This document shows, in pieces, positions 1 to 6,100 of a stretch of 6,231 nt of DNA. The DNA lies in NCBI GenBank assembly GCA_030427765.1, contig JAUICS010000087.1, forward strand, positions 1 to 6,231, given 5' to 3'. The stretch is from Alphaproteobacteria bacterium (lineage in GTDB: Bacteria; Pseudomonadota; Alphaproteobacteria; Micavibrionales; Micavibrionaceae). The notes under the pieces are model-generated. The model searched no databases and was not told the origin of the DNA. It was given only the letters and a program-made list of their open reading frames with translations. Within the stretch, counting starts at the first letter, position 1. Each line of letters opens with the position of its first letter. A program made the translations under genes and the position numbers.

Positions 1-871
1 CATTAGACACATGAACCATGCTTAATAATTTCGTCTTATCAGAAAGGAGCGTTTTAAGATCATCAATCAATAACGAACCGTCTTCCTGAACCTCCCACAC
101 ACGGATTGAGAAGCCGATTTCATCTTGCAATAATTGCCATGGAACGATGTTGGCGTGATGCTCCATACGGGTAAGGATAATCTCATCCCCCTCCTTTAAA
201 TTCTGTCGCCCCCATGACTGCGCAACCAGATTTATGGCTTCGGTAGAGTTCCGTGTATAAACGATTTCATTTTCGGATGATGCGCCAATAAAATCGGCCA
301 CTTTTTTCCGGACATTTTCGTATTGCGTGGTTGTGCGCTGTGAGAAGTCGTACAAACCCCGATGTATATTGGCATAGCTGCCTTCATAGACCGACATCAT
401 GGCATCGAGAACAACTTTCGGCTTTTGTGCGCTAGCACCGCTATCAAGATAGGCGAGCGGCTTGCCGTTCATTCCCTGCTTAAAAATCGGAAAATCATCA
501 CGCCATGGATTATTAGCCCTCTCTCTTACTTGTGAGGGAGAGGGTTGGGAGAGGGAGAGGTTTTTTTGAATATCGGATATCACACCAGATGTATTTTCTA
601 AAACATCGTTATTCCAATACCGCAGCACCTTATAACCGGACTTATGCAAGTTTGCATCTCTGGTTCTATCATCCTTATTATCACTATGTTGCCCGCCATC
701 AACTTCAACAATCAACTTTGCTTCGGGACAATAAAAATCAACAACATAGTCCAATATTTTATGCTGTCTTCGGAAACGGAAACCAAGTTGATCCATTCTT
801 AGAAACTGCCAAAGGCATTTTTCTGCATCAGTGGGATTATTTCGTAACTTCGAAGCAATGCTGTCTTTCAT
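1..871 (-). CDS. sufS: DUF559 domain - SufS cysteine desulfurase fusion (3' end outside window)
   Basis: One uninterrupted frame of 290 codons runs from ATG 871-869 to the window edge. Residues about 5-101 match the DUF559 family (Vsr-like/PD-(D/E)XK nuclease-related): the N-P-T-D-A-E-K helix with E17, F-R-R-Q-H (33-37), V-V-D45-F, V-E56-V-D58-G-G-Q-H62, and the terminal R-Y-W-N-N-D-V-L. Residues about 102-120 are a Ser/Pro/Gln linker encoded by the element's repeat. From N121 the sequence is SufS, a PLP-dependent cysteine desulfurase that takes sulfur from L-cysteine: W-R-D-D-F-P, G-K-P-L-A-Y-L-D-S, A-S-A-Q-K-P, N-I-H-R-G, N-S-T-E-A-I-N-L-V (208-216) and M-E-H-H-A-N-I-V-P-W (236-245). The PLP lysine and catalytic cysteine would lie outside the window. 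The start is chosen because a purine-rich ribosome binding site abuts it and the DUF559 homology begins there. The fusion is read directly from the sequence; whether the nuclease domain is active or cleaved off is unknown. Confidence 0.9.
   Translation of the reverse strand, partial: MKDSIASKLRNNPTDAEKCLWQFLRMDQLGFRFRRQHKILDYVVDFYCPEAKLIVEVDGGQHSDNKDDRTRDANLHKSGYKVLRYWNNDVLENTSGVISDIQKNLSLSQPSPSQVRERANNPWRDDFPIFKQGMNGKPLAYLDSGASAQKPKVVLDAMMSVYEGSYANIHRGLYDFSQRTTTQYENVRKKVADFIGASSENEIVYTRNSTEAINLVAQSWGRQNLKEGDEIILTRMEHHANIVPWQLLQDEIGFSIRVWEVQEDGSLLIDDLKTLLSDKTKLLSMVHVSN
517..544. repeat. Left terminal hairpin repeat of DUF559 element
   Basis: A 12-base stem with a 4-base loop: CCCTCTCTCT pairs with the GAGGGAGAGGG side. 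The plus strand pairs with G-T wobbles, while the minus-strand transcript has two A-C mismatches. It matches the inverted copy at 902-929, with an identical CCTCTCTCT-type outer arm and GAGGGAGAGG inner arm. It lies inside the fused reading frame and encodes the linker around residues 110-119. Confidence 0.75.
547..560. repeat. Inner inverted repeat, left copy
   Basis: GGGAGAGGGAGAGG on the plus strand. Its core GGAGAGGGAG recurs in inverted orientation at 872-882, just before the DUF559 start codon. On the minus strand this copy encodes the L-S-L-S-Q-P linker residues after the DUF559 domain. Confidence 0.6.
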
Positions 872-882
872 CCTCCCTCTCC
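872..882 (-). promoter_or_regulatory. Ribosome binding site of the fused gene, formed by the inner repeat
   Basis: The minus strand reads GGAGAGGGAGG immediately before ATG 871, so a Shine-Dalgarno match (GGAG, 7 bases from the ATG) is built into the element's inverted repeat. The element therefore brings its own translation start, which now drives the sufS coding sequence. Confidence 0.7.
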
Positions 883-901
883 TGCTCGCAACGGTCGCTA
901 T

Positions 902-929
902 CCTCTCCCTCCTTATAAAGAGAGAGAGG
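902..929. repeat. Right terminal hairpin repeat of DUF559 element
   Basis: Inverted counterpart of the left hairpin. In the minus-strand transcript it forms a 12-base stem with two G-U wobbles and a TATA loop, between the sufD stop codon and the start of the fused frame. No T-run follows on either strand, so it is not a classical terminator. It could still affect stability or processing of the sufD-sufS part of the messenger. Confidence 0.75.
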
Positions 930-968
930 ATTAATGGAATTATTGTATTTTTCAGGACTTATCAACAT
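930..968 (-). pseudogene. Disconnected original 5' end of sufS, overlapping the end of sufD
   Basis: ATG at 968-966 lies in the +1 frame within the last codons of sufD (17-base overlap). It reads MLISPEKYNNSIN up to the element border. It now continues out of frame into the element and stops at a TAA inside the DUF559 coding sequence. Deleting 421 bases (the element plus one GGATTA copy) joins this stub in frame to P-W-R-D-D-F-P of SufS. A weak TTGGA precedes the ATG. This is a reconstruction; comparison with an uninterrupted relative is needed to prove it. Confidence 0.65.
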
Positions 969-2301
969 TATCCAACCATGTATCAAGTATCTGTTCACAA
1001 TAGGATTTCATATTTTCATCCACAATTTTATCCACAACCTCACCCAAAAACGATTGCATCATGATTTTTCTGGCAACACTTTCCGGAATACCGCGCGATC
1101 GCATGTAAAATAATGGTCCGTCATCAAGCTGTCCGGTCGTTGCGCCGTGTGAGCATTTCACATCATCCGCGTAGATTTCAAGCTCAGGCTTCGTATCCAT
1201 TTCCGCCGTATCGGATAGTAAGATTGTGTTGTTTAGTTGGTATCCATCCGTTTTCTGTGCCTTCTGATGCACATGGATTTTGCCCTGAAACACGCCGCGG
1301 GCGTTTTTGGCTAGCAAACCCTTATGCGTTTGGTTGGAATAACAATGCGGCTCCATATGCTCAATAAGGATGGTTGTATCATGGTGCTGCTTGTCCGTAA
1401 TGGTATAGGTACCGTCAATATGGCATTCACCATTCTCGCCCTTCAAAAATGCATGATACTGATTGCGTGATAATGCAGCGCCGGTTGTCATTGTCAGCAT
1501 CTGTAAATAGGAGTCACGCCCCTGCACAACAACTGTATTTTCTGTAAAGTAGGCCTTGTCAGAAAGTGTCTGCGTGCGGAAAATATTGAGGCGTGCATTT
1601 GACCCGACATGAACCCTATTGACCCTGTTTTGCCATCCAAAATCGCCAATTACACGCTCACACAGTGTCAATGACGCACCATCTTCAACCACAATCAAGA
1701 TGGCCGGATGGGATGAAACCGGCCCGGCAAGCACCGATAATATTTCAATAGTATTTTCTATATGAACGTTCTTTGGTACATGAATAACGATGCCGTCTGA
1801 CATGTATGCAGCATTCAAATCCATAAGCATTTGATCATCAAATTGACGAACGCGTTCATCCTGACTTTCCAGATATGGTCGCAGCCAATCATCATTCGAT
1901 TCAATAAATGACTTTAGACTGCCACAATACAGCCCTTCCGGCATATCACTTAGCTGTGGTTGAAAAATACCGTTTACGATTGTCAGACGGCTCTCAATCC
2001 CATCCAGCTTATCCGGAATGGATGGATTTAGGATGGCAGGAAGCTGAACCTTAAATCTCTCTTTCTCAATCGGGAACAAATTCGTGTATTTCCAGCGTTC
2101 AAGCTTTGGTGAGGGAATACCAAATTCCTCAACACGGGCCTTACCCTGTTGACGCAACGTTTCCACCCATGATGATGCCGGATCCTGCGTCAAAAAATCA
2201 GCATAGCCATTCAGAACAATATCGGCGTTTTCCGGTTTGTATGGTGATTTTACCGGAAATACAAAAGGTTCAACATTATCTTTGCGATCTGCCTGTGCCA
2301 T
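952..2301 (-). CDS. sufD: Fe-S cluster assembly scaffold protein SufD
   Basis: This 449-residue SufBD-family protein is a partner of SufB in the SufBC2D scaffold in the cytosol and contributes to the site where nascent clusters form. The N-terminal helical part leads into a repetitive beta-helix core and the conserved C-terminal block E-I-Y-A-D-D-V-K-C-S-H-G (C383, H385), then F-Y-M-R-S-R-G-I. H385 corresponds to E. coli SufD H360, proposed as a cluster-site ligand. The length is close to family size (E. coli 423). The start codon overlaps the sufC stop by one base (TAATG), indicating translational coupling. The gene ends just before the DUF559 element, and its last 17 bases probably also contained the original sufS start. 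Confidence 0.96.
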   Translation of the reverse strand: MAQADRKDNVEPFVFPVKSPYKPENADIVLNGYADFLTQDPASSWVETLRQQGKARVEEFGIPSPKLERWKYTNLFPIEKERFKVQLPAILNPSIPDKLDGIESRLTIVNGIFQPQLSDMPEGLYCGSLKSFIESNDDWLRPYLESQDERVRQFDDQMLMDLNAAYMSDGIVIHVPKNVHIENTIEILSVLAGPVSSHPAILIVVEDGASLTLCERVIGDFGWQNRVNRVHVGSNARLNIFRTQTLSDKAYFTENTVVVQGRDSYLQMLTMTTGAALSRNQYHAFLKGENGECHIDGTYTITDKQHHDTTILIEHMEPHCYSNQTHKGLLAKNARGVFQGKIHVHQKAQKTDGYQLNNTILLSDTAEMDTKPELEIYADDVKCSHGATTGQLDDGPLFYMRSRGIPESVARKIMMQSFLGEVVDKIVDENMKSYCEQILDTWLDNVDKS

Positions 2302-3047
2302 TACGCGGCCCTTTCAAACTCTGCATAACCTTTTTCTTCCAATTCCTGCGCCAGTTCCGGTCCGCCGGTTTTCTGTATTTTTCCGTTCGCAAGAACATGT
2401 ACAACATCCGGTTTGATGTAATCGAGAAGACGCTGGTAATGCGTAATGATTAGGAAACTGCGGTTTTCGGAGCGTAATTTGTTTACTCCATCAGCCACAA
2501 TTTTCAGGGCATCGATATCCAGACCACTATCCGTTTCATCAAGAACGCACATCTTCGGGTCCAGCATGGCCATTTGCAGAACTTCGTTCCGTTTCTTCTC
2601 CCCACCTGAAAAACCAACATTTACCGGGCGTTTCATCATGTCCTGATCAATCCCAAGTTCCGTGCATTTTTGCTTCATCAGTTTTAGGAAGCCAAGGGCA
2701 TCAAGCTCCGCCTCGCCCTTTTGTTTGCGAATTTCATTCACGGCGGTTTTCAAAAATGTTGTCATTTGCACACCGGGAATTTCCACCGGATACTGGAATG
2801 CCAGGAAAAGCCCCATGGCGGCGCGTTCTTCGGGGTCGAGCTCCAAAACATCTTCGCCATCCAGTTCAATGGAACCGTCTGTCACTTCATAATCCTCACG
2901 CCCCGCAAGAACATAAGACAGCGTGGATTTACCCGCGCCGTTTGGCCCCATAATGGCGTGCACTTCACCGGCTTTGATCTCTAAATCAAGCCCTTTCAGG
3001 ATTTCCTTGTCATCAATAGATGAATGCAGATTTTTAATTGTCAGCAT
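2301..3047 (-). CDS. sufC: Fe-S cluster assembly ATPase SufC
   Basis: A 248-residue ABC-type ATPase, the same length as E. coli SufC. It is soluble rather than a transporter and drives conformational change of the SufB-SufD core. Visible motifs are Walker A G-P-N-G-A-G-K40-S-T (34-42), Q-loop Q85 in F-Q-Y-P, signature F-S-G-G-E-K-K-R-N-E (146-155), Walker B C-V-L-D-E-T-D-S-G-L-D (167-177) and the H-loop H203. All catalytic elements are intact. Its start lies 14 bases inside the preceding 117-residue gene, with GAGG upstream of the ATG, and its stop overlaps the sufD start by one base. Confidence 0.97.
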   Translation of the reverse strand: MLTIKNLHSSIDDKEILKGLDLEIKAGEVHAIMGPNGAGKSTLSYVLAGREDYEVTDGSIELDGEDVLELDPEERAAMGLFLAFQYPVEIPGVQMTTFLKTAVNEIRKQKGEAELDALGFLKLMKQKCTELGIDQDMMKRPVNVGFSGGEKKRNEVLQMAMLDPKMCVLDETDSGLDIDALKIVADGVNKLRSENRSFLIITHYQRLLDYIKPDVVHVLANGKIQKTGGPELAQELEEKGYAEFERAA

Positions 3048-3387
3048 TTGTGCCCTCTTCCTTTTCCGTAAAGAATTTCATTAATGTAACGTTGCTGTTT
3101 GCAACGTCTCTTAGCTCCGTGTTCATATTATCAAGTTTGATTATCAGTGATTTATCACCTGACTTTTTAAATTCTTTTCTGCGTGCCTGAAATTCGGCGA
3201 CTGCCTGTTCATAATTCTCGATAATTTCCAGTTTTTGGCCTTCGGCCATAGAAAACGACCGCGCATCGTTGTTCACCATGGCACGACTTTCATCATCCAT
3301 TGCAAACATAAGCTTTTCCGTGATCTTGATCATCATTTTCAAGGCATCATCCGTGCCTTCCGGTAATATTTTTGCTTTCGTGTTCAT
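3034..3387 (-). CDS. Unassigned helical protein inside the suf operon, FlgN-like in appearance
   Basis: A 117-residue charged protein without cysteines, signal peptide or membrane segment. It appears almost wholly alpha-helical. The pattern of an N-terminal I-T-E-K-L-M-F-A-M-D-D-E-S helix, a K-L-E-I-I-E-N-Y-E-Q-A segment and a second long helix ending N-V-T-L-M-K-F-F resembles FlgN-family flagellar export chaperones. That resemblance is by eye only. Its ATG overlaps the sufB stop by one base (TAATG) and its end overlaps sufC by 14 bases, so it is almost certainly translated with the suf genes. It is not a standard suf component (not SufA, SufE, SufT or SufU). No function is assigned; it could be an unrecorded accessory factor or a passenger gene. 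Confidence 0.85.
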   Translation of the reverse strand: MNTKAKILPEGTDDALKMMIKITEKLMFAMDDESRAMVNNDARSFSMAEGQKLEIIENYEQAVAEFQARRKEFKKSGDKSLIIKLDNMNTELRDVANSNVTLMKFFTEKEEGTNADN

Positions 3388-4859
3388 TATCCGACACTCC
3401 CTTCTAGACTGATTGCGACTAATTTTTGGGCCTCAACGGCAAATTCCATTGGCAATTTCTGCAACACTTCACGCGCAAAGCCGTTGACGATAAGGGCTAC
3501 GGCCTCTTCCTCGCCGATACCGCGTTGACGGCAGTAAAACATCTGATCTTCGGAAATTTTGCTTGTTGTGGCTTCGTGCTCGATATGGGCCGTTGAATTT
3601 TTGCCCTCAATATATGGCACGGTATGGGCTCCACATAGATCACCAATAAGCAAACTATCACACTGCGTAAAGTTACGTGCGTTTTTGGCACCTGGTTGAA
3701 TCTTCACCAAACCACGGTATGTATTGTCCGCATGCCCCGCCGAAATCCCCTTTGAAATGATCCGGCTGCGAGTGTTTTCCCCAATGTGGATCATTTTTGT
3801 GCCAGTGTCTGCCTGCTGATATCCGTTGGTTATAGCAACAGAATAAAATTCACCCACAGAGTTATCCCCTTTCAAAATACAGCTGGGATATTTCCATGTA
3901 ATGGCCGATCCGGTTTCCACCTGCGTCCATGAAATTTTGGAATTGCGCCCTTCACAGATACCGCGTTTCGTCACGAAGTTATATATTCCGCCTTTTCCTT
4001 CCTCATCACCCGGATACCAGTTCTGGACAGTCGAGTATTTGATTTCGGCCTCTTCATGGGCAATCAGCTCAACCACCGCGGCATGAAGCTGGTTTTCATC
4101 ACGCATCGGCGCGGTGCAGCCCTCAAGGTACGACACATAAGCCCCTTTATCCGCAATAATCAACGTGCGCTCAAACTGCCCCGTATTGATCGCGTTAATA
4201 CGGAAGTATGTGGATAACTCCATCGGGCAATGCACACCTTCAGGGATATAAACGAATGATCCATCTGTGAAAACGGCTGAATTCAGGCAGGCATGCTTAT
4301 TATCATGGAACGGGACAACAGAGCCCAAATACTTTTGCACAAGCTGTGGATAATCACGTACCGCTTCGGAGATTGAGCAGAAAATGACCCCGGCTTCCTT
4401 CAACTTTTCACGGAATGTTGTTGCGACAGACACACTGTCAAAAACGGCATCAACGGCAACGGCATTTTCCGTACCCTGGACACCGGCCAAAATTTCCTGT
4501 TCACGAAGCGGAATACCTAATTTTTCATATGTTTCTAAAAGTTTAGGGTCAACTTCGTCCAGTGATTTCGGCCCATTCGATGATTTTGGCGCGGCGTAGT
4601 AATACGCATCCTGATAATTGAGGGGTTTCATATTTATTTTACCCCAATGCGGTTCCGGCATTTTTAGCCAGTGACGATATGCCTTCAGACGCCATTCAAG
4701 AAGCCATTCCGGTTCCTCCTTCTTCGCAGAAATGAAACGAATAATATCCTCATTCAGGCCTTTCGGGGCCATTTCCATTTCAATGTCGGTTTCAAAACCG
4801 GCCTCGTATTTATCAAGACTTTTGACGGTTTCTATTGTTTCTGCCGTTGCATTACTCAT
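3387..4859 (-). CDS. sufB: Fe-S cluster assembly scaffold protein SufB
   Basis: A 490-residue SufB, central scaffold of the SufBC2D complex, which receives sulfur from SufS (usually via SufE or SufU) and assembles the cluster. The conserved C-terminal part is complete: [20 protein letters not shown] (399-418), [17 protein letters not shown] and the ending [16 protein letters not shown]400, H428 and E429 align with E. coli C405, H433 and E434, implicated in cluster formation. The start is supported by GGAG seven bases upstream. It lies 18 bases after the regulator gene, so both probably share one transcript. Confidence 0.97.
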   Translation of the reverse strand: MSNATAETIETVKSLDKYEAGFETDIEMEMAPKGLNEDIIRFISAKKEEPEWLLEWRLKAYRHWLKMPEPHWGKINMKPLNYQDAYYYAAPKSSNGPKSLDEVDPKLLETYEKLGIPLREQEILAGVQGTENAVAVDAVFDSVSVATTFREKLKEAGVIFCSISEAVRDYPQLVQKYLGSVVPFHDNKHACLNSAVFTDGSFVYIPEGVHCPMELSTYFRINAINTGQFERTLIIADKGAYVSYLEGCTAPMRDENQLHAAVVELIAHEEAEIKYSTVQNWYPGDEEGKGGIYNFVTKRGICEGRNSKISWTQVETGSAITWKYPSCILKGDNSVGEFYSVAITNGYQQADTGTKMIHIGENTRSRIISKGISAGHADNTYRGLVKIQPGAKNARNFTQCDSLLIGDLCGAHTVPYIEGKNSTAHIEHEATTSKISEDQMFYCRQRGIGEEEAVALIVNGFAREVLQKLPMEFAVEAQKLVAISLEGSVG

Positions 4860-4877
4860 TCTATCACTCCAGTCTCT

Positions 4878-5342
4878 TTACCCTAAATCCGTTTGATGAA
4901 TCCGGTTTAATTCCTTTATTGGTGCGTTTTTTGCCATAAGCTGCGCAATTGAAATATTTTCAAGTACATTGCAGATGGCATCGTTTACGGGAGCCCATCG
5001 CCCGGAAAAATGGCAGGACTTCTCCAGCATACAGGATGTGCCGTGCGTATCAACACAATCCGTCAAGGAAATCGGGCCATCCACGGCCTCGACGATATCC
5101 TTAATTGATATGTCTTCAATCGGTTTGGACAGGCCATAACCGCCCTTTGCCCCACGTTTACTATCAAGAATCCCATGCCTGGCAAGCAATTTTAATAATT
5201 TTGCCACTGTTGGCTTTGCCAAACCCGTCAAATGCTGCACTTGTGATACGGTCAGTCCATTCCCCTCACCATACGCATTATGGTTGGCGAGGCACCCTGT
5301 AATAATCGCTGCGTAGTCCGATAACCGTGATAATTTCAACAT
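4878..5342 (-). CDS. Rrf2/IscR-family transcriptional regulator of the suf operon
   Basis: A 154-residue Rrf2-type winged-helix regulator. The N-terminal L-S-R-L-S-D-Y-A-A-I-I, the recognition helix region L-A-K-P-T-V-A-K-L-L-K-L-L (41-53) and the wing S-K-R-G-A-K-G-G-Y-G-L (61-71) are typical. Three cysteines, C96, C104 and C110 (C-x7-C-x5-C), are the likely Fe-S ligands. E. coli IscR has C-x5-C-x5-C, so this belongs to the SUF-associated subgroup rather than IscR proper. As first gene of the operon it probably represses its own transcription when carrying a cluster. The ATG is required to keep the conserved N-terminus, yet no Shine-Dalgarno sequence precedes it. No gene symbol is given because iscR would overstate the orthology. 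Confidence 0.92.
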   Translation of the reverse strand: MLKLSRLSDYAAIITGCLANHNAYGEGNGLTVSQVQHLTGLAKPTVAKLLKLLARHGILDSKRGAKGGYGLSKPIEDISIKDIVEAVDGPISLTDCVDTHGTSCMLEKSCHFSGRWAPVNDAICNVLENISIAQLMAKNAPIKELNRIHQTDLG

Positions 5343-5345
5343 TTT

Positions 5346-5372
5346 TATATAGTACTAATTTCGTACTATATA
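5346..5372. promoter_or_regulatory. Probable Rrf2-regulator operator (perfect 10-base inverted repeat)
   Basis: TATATAGTAC (5346-5355) and GTACTATATA (5363-5372) are perfect inverted repeats around a 7-base spacer TAATTTC. The site lies 3 bases upstream of the regulator ATG. Its size and dyad symmetry fit a dimeric Rrf2 protein, and the AT-rich form with ATAG/CTAT ends recalls IscR-type sites. Autoregulation is inferred from position. Confidence 0.65.
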
Positions 5373-5398
5373 CATACGTTTTTCGCCGAATAAATCAA
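5371..5398 (-). promoter_or_regulatory. Candidate suf operon promoter
   Basis: On the minus strand TTGATT (5398-5393) and TATGTA (5376-5371) are spaced by 16 bases, and the -10 region runs into the operator dyad, which would allow repression. Both boxes deviate from the sigma-70 consensus, so the call is tentative. Transcription would start inside the operator and leave a leader of about 20 bases. Confidence 0.35.
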
Positions 5399-5403
5399 CA
5401 GGA

Positions 5404-5422
5404 AAAGTTAATTTCGAACTTT
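5404..5422. promoter_or_regulatory. Possible second, weaker operator
   Basis: AAAGTT (5404-5409) and AACTTT (5417-5422) form a 6-base inverted repeat with a 7-base spacer. The segment TAATTTCGAACT (5409-5420) matches TAATTTCGTACT of the main operator (5356-5367) at 11 of 12 bases, 53 bases apart. It may be an auxiliary binding site, or chance in an AT-rich spacer. Confidence 0.35.
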
Positions 5423-5500
5423 CACTATCCCATTAATCAATCAGTAATAAATCCCGATACATAATAATAGGATGTAACCAATAGATGTATGGGGTATGGA

Positions 5501-5701
5501 ATGTCCAAAACACTGCAAATGAATCCAAGCAATAAACAAAAACTATCCGTTGTTTTCATTAAGAAATCCGGCATTGAAGGTGATGACCCGATGCGCATCC
5601 TACAGGAATGTGTCGCCGAGCAAATCCAGCTTGTAAGTGATTTGACGTTTTTGGAGAAAGCCAGCAAATCCTTCAAACGTTTTGAAGAATTCGCAGAATA
5701 A
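5501..5701 (+). CDS. Hypothetical protein, 66 residues
   Basis: I do not recognise this protein. It is small, soluble and charged, with no signal peptide or membrane segment. Residues 14-22 (K-L-S-V-V-F-I-K-K) look like a beta strand, followed by a likely helical second half with one cysteine (I-L-Q-E-C-V-A-E-Q-I). ATG 5501 is preferred because GGGG lies 6 bases upstream; an in-frame ATG at 5489 would add four residues. Its TAA directly abuts the convergent prfC stop codon. It points away from the suf operon across a 158-base AT-rich intergenic region that also holds the suf operators. Confidence 0.6.
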   Translation: MSKTLQMNPSNKQKLSVVFIKKSGIEGDDPMRILQECVAEQIQLVSDLTFLEKASKSFKRFEEFAE

Positions 5702-6100
5702 TTATTTCACCGACTGAAATTTAATGTCTTTGTATTTGTCTTCATTATCCTGAAGATGCCATGCGTTTCGCGCCAAAAACACAGGATCATCGTCATGATC
5801 ATTTGCAACGGAGCCGCGGTTCTGGTCAATAAATGTCTTCATGACCTTCGGATCATCGGCCTTTAACCAGCGGGCAGTGTATAAATTCACATCTTCGAAA
5901 TGGACAGGAATATCATATTCCGTACGTATGCGGTCCATCAGAACATCAAATTGAAGCGGACCAACAACCCCGACAATCCAATCTGCGCCGACTAACGGTT
6001 TAAAGACGCTCGCGGCACCTTCTTCCGCAATCTGCTCAAGCGCCTTACCCAAATGTTTTGCCTTTAACGGGTCTTCCGGACGCGCACGTCTTAGCATTTC
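5702..6100 (-). CDS. prfC: Peptide chain release factor 3, C-terminal fragment
   Basis: About 133 residues of RF3, the GTPase that recycles RF1/RF2 from the ribosome. Conserved C-terminal features are L-R-R-A-R-P-E-D-P-L-K-A-K, the E-E-G-A-A-S-V-F-K-P-L segment, V-G-V-V-G-P-L-Q-F-D-V-L, E-Y-D-I and T-A-R-W. RF3 is normally about 530 residues, so the GTPase and middle domains are missing. Homology ends at the codon before M (6100-6098): the expected F-A-P-E context is replaced by A-W-L-T-E, and a TAG lies in frame at 6139-6137. The ATG at 6097 is an internal methionine, not the true start. The loss is either a breakpoint in the genome or a chimeric sequence end. Confidence 0.9.
   Translation of the reverse strand, partial: EMLRRARPEDPLKAKHLGKALEQIAEEGAASVFKPLVGADWIVGVVGPLQFDVLMDRIRTEYDIPVHFEDVNLYTARWLKADDPKVMKTFIDQNRGSVANDHDDDPVFLARNAWHLQDNEDKYKDIKFQSVK

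Larger units (their letters stand above)
507..933. mobile_element. DUF559-encoding inserted element with inverted-repeat ends and flanking direct repeat
   Basis: A block of about 415 bases separates sufD from the SufS homology. Both ends carry related purine/pyrimidine-biased hairpins in inverted orientation (517-544 and 902-929), each followed inward by a second matching tract (547-560 and 872-882). The DUF559 coding sequence lies between them. The 6-base sequence GGATTA occurs on both borders (507-512 and 928-933) and could be a target duplication. The similarity of the ends extends a little further outward (ATTA next to the CCTCTCTC tract on both sides), so the exact boundary is uncertain. 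There is no transposase gene, so mobility would depend on another factor or on the DUF559 protein itself. Mobility is inferred from structure and frame reconstruction, not shown. Confidence 0.7.

Noticed and set aside
517..567. Hairpin followed later by seven T residues as a plus-strand terminator
   Set aside because: The T-run is 16 bases away from the stem and there is no plus-strand gene to terminate; the T-run encodes lysine/asparagine codons of the fused frame on the other strand.
902..929. Hairpin after sufD as a rho-independent terminator
   Set aside because: No T-run follows the stem on either strand, and its inverted twin lies at the other end of the DUF559 element, so it is better explained as a terminal repeat.
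517..930. Repeated CTCTCCC tracts as a CRISPR array
   Set aside because: There are only two end copies in inverted orientation with a coding sequence between them, not direct repeats with regular spacers.
507..933. DUF559 insertion as an intein in SufS
   Set aside because: No intein splicing motifs are present, and the insert is at the very N-terminus with its own start codon rather than inside a conserved SufS motif.
532..1064. Plus-strand open frames of 128 and 77 codons over the DUF559 element
   Set aside because: They are antisense to the DUF559 domain, whose minus-strand translation has clear family motifs. The plus-strand products show low-complexity Ser/Leu/His-rich sequence.
1113..2984. 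Several plus-strand open frames opposite sufD and sufC
   Set aside because: They are antisense shadows of strongly conserved genes and have no recognisable domains.
3497..4886. Open frames overlapping sufB on both strands, including a 64-codon minus-strand frame
   Set aside because: They are out-of-frame shadows of sufB, whose conserved motifs fix the real frame.
5437..5676. Minus-strand frame of 79 codons opposite the small plus-strand gene
   Set aside because: It has no ribosome binding site and runs into the AT-rich spacer. The plus-strand frame has a better start and more natural composition.
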